Assembly: GCA_003541895.1 (NCBI GenBank)
Contig: DPLR01000626.1
Span: 1 to 9,402 of the forward strand
DNA length: 9,402 bases
DNA from: Cytophagales bacterium
Lineage (GTDB): Bacteria > Bacteroidota > Bacteroidia > Cytophagales > Cyclobacteriaceae
Direction: 5' to 3'
Every line of letters begins with the position of its first letter. Position 1 is the stretch's first letter. A program made the position numbers and the translations under genes. Shown here piece by piece: positions 5,860-9,402 of this stretch. The notes below the pieces were generated by a model. That model searched no databases and was not told the DNA's origin. It worked only from the letters and a program-made list of their open reading frames with translations.

Positions 5860-7506
5860 TTAGGCTTTCGCCTTGCTCCGCTCAATTTCGCGCAGGTTCT
5901 CCAACTTCTTGTTTCGCAAAAACCCGTTGATGTCTTCAAAATGTTCTTTGATGCGCTTGTTCCCGAATTCAAAAACTTTTTCCGCAAGGCCGTCAAGAAA
6001 ATCGCGGTCGTGCGAAACAAGAATCAACGTACCATCAAAAGCTTTCAGTGCATCCTTTAAAATGTCTTTGGTTTTGATGTCGAGGTGATTGGTTGGTTCA
6101 TCGAGGATCAGCAAGTTTACGGGCTGCAACAAAAGTTTGATCATCGCCAAACGCGTGCGCTCTCCACCTGACAACACTTTTACTTTTTTATCGATGGTGT
6201 CGCCACTAAACATGAACGCACCTAAAATGTCTTTGATCTTGGTGCGAATATCACCCTCAGCAATCTGATCAATCGTTTCAAACACGGTGAGGTCAACATC
6301 GAGCAACGATGCCTGGTTCTGTGCAAAATAGCCGATCATTGAATTATGGCCAAGTTGAAGTTTCCCTTCGTAATCGGTCTCGCCCATAATCGCTTTCACC
6401 AACGTTGATTTTCCCTCTCCGTTCTTACCTACAAAAGCAACTTTCTCGCCACGCGCAATCGTCAAAGAGGCATCTTGAAAAACAACATGGTCTCCATATC
6501 GCTTTGTCAATCCCTCCACGATAACCGGATAGCTTCCCGAGCGGGGAGCGGGCGGAAATTTTAAATTCAATGAAGATGTATCTACTTCATCTACCTGAAT
6601 GATTTCTATTTTCTCCAACATCTTCACCCGCGATTGTACTTGAAGCGTTTTTGAATACGTTCCTTTGAATCTCTCTATGAAAGCGGTGATATCGGCAATT
6701 TCCTTTTGCTGATCATCAAATTGTTTTTGCTGTTGCTCGCGTCTTTCTCTTCGCAACTGCAAATAATGCGAGTAATTGGTTTTGTAATCGTAGATGCGGC
6801 CCATTGTAATTTCGATAGTACGATTCGTAAGATTATCTACAAAAGCTTTGTCGTGGCTAATGACGATTACCGCTTTGGCATTGGTCTTCAAAAATTCTTC
6901 CAGCCATTGCACCGATTCAATATCGAGGTGATTGGTTGGTTCATCCAGCAAAATCAAGTCAGGCTTCTGCAACAGAATTTTGGCAAGCTCAATTCTCATG
7001 CGCCAACCTCCACTGAATTCACTGGTTGATCTTGTAAAGTCTGAACGGAGAAACCCCAAACCCATCAACGTTTTTTCTACTTCGGCATCGAAGTTTACTT
7101 CTTCAATGGAATAATATTTTTCGCTGAGTTCAGAAACATCTTCAATGATTTTGGCATACGCATCTGATTCGTAATCGGTTCGCGTTTCCAATTGTGTATT
7201 CAACTCATCGATTTGCTTTTTCATGTTTAGAATTTTAGAAAAAGCTTTTGATGTCTCTTCGAATACCGTACAATCGTCTTCTGTGAGAAGGTGCTGAGGC
7301 AAGTAAGCAATGATGGCATCTTTGGGTGCAGAGACTTTACCACGCGTTGGCTTGTTTACACCCGCCATAATTTTCAACAACGTTGATTTGCCCGCGCCAT
7401 TCTTGCCCATCAAAGCAATGCGGTCGTCTTCGTTAATATTGAAAGTGATGTTACTGAAAAGTGTTGTACCACTAAACTCTACGCCTACTGCATCTACTGA
7501 AATCAT
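5860..7506 (-). CDS. ABC-F family ATPase (YheS/Uup-like ribosome-associated translation factor)
   Basis: A 548-residue protein with two ABC domains and no membrane segments, the mark of ABC-F proteins. Domain 1: Walker A GKNGAGKS (34-41), Q-loop Q71, signature FSGGWRMR (164-171), Walker B ILLDEPTNHLD (185-195), H218. Domain 2: Walker A GKNGEGKST (360-368), Q396, signature LSGGERTR (445-452), Walker B LLILDEPTNHLD (464-475), H499. The charged linker at about 240-320 (LRRERREQQQKQFDDQQKEI, then SKTLQVQSRVKMLEKIE) is the P-site tRNA interaction motif region. The FSGGWRMR first signature and the linker resemble E. coli YheS. Both ATPase sites look intact. ABC-F proteins bind the ribosomal E site and relieve stalling; some give antibiotic resistance, but nothing here shows this one does. 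Transcribed from the strand of clpC but separated from it by a terminator, so it probably has its own promoter within 7507-7725, where I found no convincing box. Confidence 0.95.
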   Translation of the reverse strand: MISVDAVGVEFSGTTLFSNITFNINEDDRIALMGKNGAGKSTLLKIMAGVNKPTRGKVSAPKDAIIAYLPQHLLTEDDCTVFEETSKAFSKILNMKKQIDELNTQLETRTDYESDAYAKIIEDVSELSEKYYSIEEVNFDAEVEKTLMGLGFLRSDFTRSTSEFSGGWRMRIELAKILLQKPDLILLDEPTNHLDIESVQWLEEFLKTNAKAVIVISHDKAFVDNLTNRTIEITMGRIYDYKTNYSHYLQLRRERREQQQKQFDDQQKEIADITAFIERFKGTYSKTLQVQSRVKMLEKIEIIQVDEVDTSSLNLKFPPAPRSGSYPVIVEGLTKRYGDHVVFQDASLTIARGEKVAFVGKNGEGKSTLVKAIMGETDYEGKLQLGHNSMIGYFAQNQASLLDVDLTVFETIDQIAEGDIRTKIKDILGAFMFSGDTIDKKVKVLSGGERTRLAMIKLLLQPVNLLILDEPTNHLDIKTKDILKDALKAFDGTLILVSHDRDFLDGLAEKVFEFGNKRIKEHFEDINGFLRNKKLENLREIERSKAKA

Positions 7507-7725
7507 TGTCTTAACCTTGATTACTTACTAAATAAACTCGTTCGTTTTGTCTCAAAATGTGCTGTCAAAAAGAATTTATGATTTACCTGATTACCTTGAT
7601 GAAGTCTCTACCTTAAAGGGGCTTGAATACGAAAATCATTGGAATCACCTCTATCACAAAAATCACAGTTTAAGATAAAAGGCCGCAAAGATATTTATTT
7701 ACAAACATTTTAGAACGGTAGAAAC

Positions 7726-7752
7726 AAAAAAGGCAGGTTGCCCTGCCTTTTT
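7726..7752 (-). terminator. Rho-independent terminator after clpC (structurally bidirectional)
   Basis: A perfect 11-bp stem, AAAAAGGCAGG (7727-7737) with CCTGCCTTTTT (7742-7752), encloses a 4-base loop. Read on the minus strand it begins 18 bp after the clpC TAA and ends in a run of Ts, so it fits a clpC terminator; the A and T flanks would let it work on the plus strand too. It separates clpC from the ABC-F gene. The rest of the 264-bp gap (7507-7770) contains only a short near-repeat, TGATTTACC next to TGATTACC (about 7579-7596). Confidence 0.88.
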
Positions 7753-7770
7753 CAAGAATCATGTAAACTA

Positions 7771-9402
7771 TTAATCTTTCTTCTCCTTTGAAGAAGCTTT
7801 GGCTTTTTTGCCTTTGATGGTTAAAACATCGCCTGTGCCTTCATAATCGGCAACGATTATTCCTCCTTCAGTAACTTCGCCTTTAAGGATTTCTTCGGCT
7901 ACTGGGTCTTCCAAATATTTTTGGATGGCACGGTTCAAAGGACGAGCACCAAATTGATGATCGTATCCTTTTTCTGCGAGGAAATCTTTTGCTTTTTCGG
8001 TCAACTCAATGGTATAGCCAAGGGTCAAAATTCTTGCAAACAATTTTCCAAGGGTGATATCGATGATCTTGTGAATGTGCTCGCGTTGTAGCGAGTTGAA
8101 CACAATCACGTCATCTAATCGATTCAAAAACTCAGGGCTGAAGGCACGCTTCAACGCACTTTGAATGGTGGTCTTCATCAACTCTTCTTCGTTTTCGCGT
8201 TTTGCTTTTGTAGCGAAGCCGATGCCTGCACCAAAATCTTTCAAATCGCGTACTCCGATATTGGAAGTCATGATGATGATCGTATTTCTGAAATCAACTC
8301 GTCTGCCCAAACCATCGGTTAAAATTCCATCATCCAAAACTTGAAGCAGAATGTTGAAAACATCCGGATGGGCTTTTTCAATTTCATCGAGCAACACAAC
8401 GCTGTAAGGCTTACGTCTTACTTTTTCGGTAAGCTGCCCGCCTTCTTCATAACCAACATATCCGGGAGGTGCACCGACCAATCGCGATACAGAGAATTTC
8501 TCCATATATTCGCTCATGTCGATTCTCACCAAGGCATCTTCTTTATCAAAGAGGTAGCTTGCCAAAACTTTTGCTAACTCCGTTTTACCAACACCCGTTG
8601 GCCCAAGGAAGATAAATGAGCCTATTGGTTTTTTAGGATCTTTCAAACCAACGCGCGTGCGTTGAATTGCCTTTGTCAATTTCTTTATCGCCTCTTCCTG
8701 GCCAATCACCTTACCGCTGAGCTGTTCGCCCATGCCCAACAATTTGTTGCTTTCTTTTTGGGCAATGCGGTTGGCAGGGATACCGGTCATCATACCGATT
8801 ACATCAGCTACGTTGTCTTCAGTAACGGTGTATTTCTCGGTACGAGTCTTTTCTTCCCAGCGCGCTTTGGCAAGATCAAGTTGTTCAATTAATTTTTTCT
8901 CCTTGTCGCGTAGCTGAGCTGCCTCTTCGTATTTCTGGCTCTTCACCACGCGATTTTTTTCTTTCTTCACGTCTTCGATGGCCTCTTCAAACTTCACGAT
9001 ATCATCCGGCACATGAATGTTATTGATGTGCACTCGGGCTCCGGCTTCGTCCATCACATCGATGGCTTTATCAGGCAGGAAACGTCCGGTGATGTAGCGG
9101 TCGGATAGTCGGGCTGCGGACTCGATGGCCAGGTCCGTGATTTCGGCCTTGTGATGTTCCTCATATTTGGGCCGAAGACCTTTGAGGATCAGGAAAGTTT
9201 CTTCCACGGAAGGCGCCTCGACTTTGACGGTTTGGAATCGTCGCTCGAGGGCTGCGTCCTTTTCAATATATTTGCGATATTCGTTGAGCGTGGTGGCGCC
9301 TACGCACTGGAGTTCTCCCCGGCTGAGAGCCGGTTTAATAATATTGGACGCGTCCATGGTTCCCTCGGCTGAACCTGCACCGACGATGGTGTGCAGCTCG
9401 TC
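7771..9402 (-). CDS. clpC: ClpC AAA+ unfoldase, C-terminal 543 residues (5' end beyond the right edge)
   Basis: The frame is open to the window edge and begins inside domain D1 at the Walker B/sensor stretch [20 protein letters not shown]; the Met at 9357 is internal, not the start. Then follow [19 protein letters not shown] and the D1 arginine-finger region [10 protein letters not shown]; a coiled UVR segment (about 8976-8872, [20 protein letters not shown]), which separates ClpC from ClpB; and domain D2 with Walker A GPTGVGKT (8604-8581), pore loop GYVG, Walker B VVLLDE, sensor MTSN and the C-terminal [12 protein letters not shown] (8223-8215) in D2 is the ClpP-docking loop, so this is a protease partner, not a disaggregase. 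It unfolds proteins and feeds them to ClpP in the cytoplasm. The tail [13 protein letters not shown] is Lys-rich and disordered. The N-domain and D1 Walker A are outside the window. Confidence 0.96.
   Translation of the reverse strand, partial: DELHTIVGAGSAEGTMDASNIIKPALSRGELQCVGATTLNEYRKYIEKDAALERRFQTVKVEAPSVEETFLILKGLRPKYEEHHKAEITDLAIESAARLSDRYITGRFLPDKAIDVMDEAGARVHINNIHVPDDIVKFEEAIEDVKKEKNRVVKSQKYEEAAQLRDKEKKLIEQLDLAKARWEEKTRTEKYTVTEDNVADVIGMMTGIPANRIAQKESNKLLGMGEQLSGKVIGQEEAIKKLTKAIQRTRVGLKDPKKPIGSFIFLGPTGVGKTELAKVLASYLFDKEDALVRIDMSEYMEKFSVSRLVGAPPGYVGYEEGGQLTEKVRRKPYSVVLLDEIEKAHPDVFNILLQVLDDGILTDGLGRRVDFRNTIIIMTSNIGVRDLKDFGAGIGFATKAKRENEEELMKTTIQSALKRAFSPEFLNRLDDVIVFNSLQREHIHKIIDITLGKLFARILTLGYTIELTEKAKDFLAEKGYDHQFGARPLNRAIQKYLEDPVAEEILKGEVTEGGIIVADYEGTGDVLTIKGKKAKASSKEKKD

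Noticed and set aside
6706..7029. Plus-strand 107-residue frame opposite the ABC-F gene
   Set aside because: It is antisense to the linker and first ABC domain of an intact gene. The hydrophobic start is the mirror of the Gln/Arg-rich linker, not a signal peptide.
9355..9357. Start codon of ClpC at 9357
   Set aside because: The frame continues to the edge and encodes [15 protein letters not shown] just upstream, a conserved part of ClpC domain D1, so this Met is internal.

Overview
The window looks like chromosomal DNA of a Bacteroidota bacterium, probably of the Cytophagales/Chitinophagales kind. The evidence is the gene order rpmH - rnpA - S41 C-terminal processing protease (an order I know from this phylum), promoter-like TAnnTTTG boxes instead of a canonical -10, few purine-rich Shine-Dalgarno sequences, and protein subtypes common there (a FepC-like ATPase with an LSDGQ signature, a CPFC peroxiredoxin-like protein, a YheS-like ABC-F protein, ClpC with a UVR segment). 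The phylum is reasonably safe; the genus is not determinable from what I see.

Left block (1-1161, minus strand): a tight housekeeping operon, rpmH (L34, 53 codons) to rnpA (RNase P protein) to a membrane-anchored S41/PDZ protease that runs off the left edge. rnpA and the protease overlap by ATGA. A promoter candidate sits upstream of rpmH.

Plus-strand pair (1276-3889): a solo FepC-like ABC ATPase with an extra C-terminal segment and no permease or binding protein beside it, then a predicted lipoprotein serine hydrolase of the class C beta-lactamase/PBP fold. The ATPase has a TAnnTTTG box almost touching its ATG, so its mRNA may be leaderless.

Middle minus-strand block (3899-5491): an A+T-rich gene that I read as a putative phage abortive-infection membrane protein (putAbiC-like), 39 bp downstream of a peroxiredoxin-like CxxC protein. 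It is the only gene here with the look of a defence or acquired gene.

Intergenic array (5600-5788): nine consecutive, gap-free 21-bp units, most of them an imperfect dyad (left box TTGCC, right box GGCAA/G). It lies between the peroxiredoxin-like gene and the ABC-F gene. It is not coding in any full-length frame, and it is the most unusual structure in the window. Its forward frame reads as degenerate Leu-Pro-Glu...Gln heptads interrupted by stops.

Right block (5860-9402, minus strand): an ABC-F translation-factor ATPase, then (upstream in transcription) a strong perfect-stem terminator and the C-terminal two thirds of ClpC, whose N-terminus lies beyond the right edge. The genes do not form one pathway; the window is mostly core housekeeping and stress/proteostasis genes with one probable accessory gene and one repeat array.
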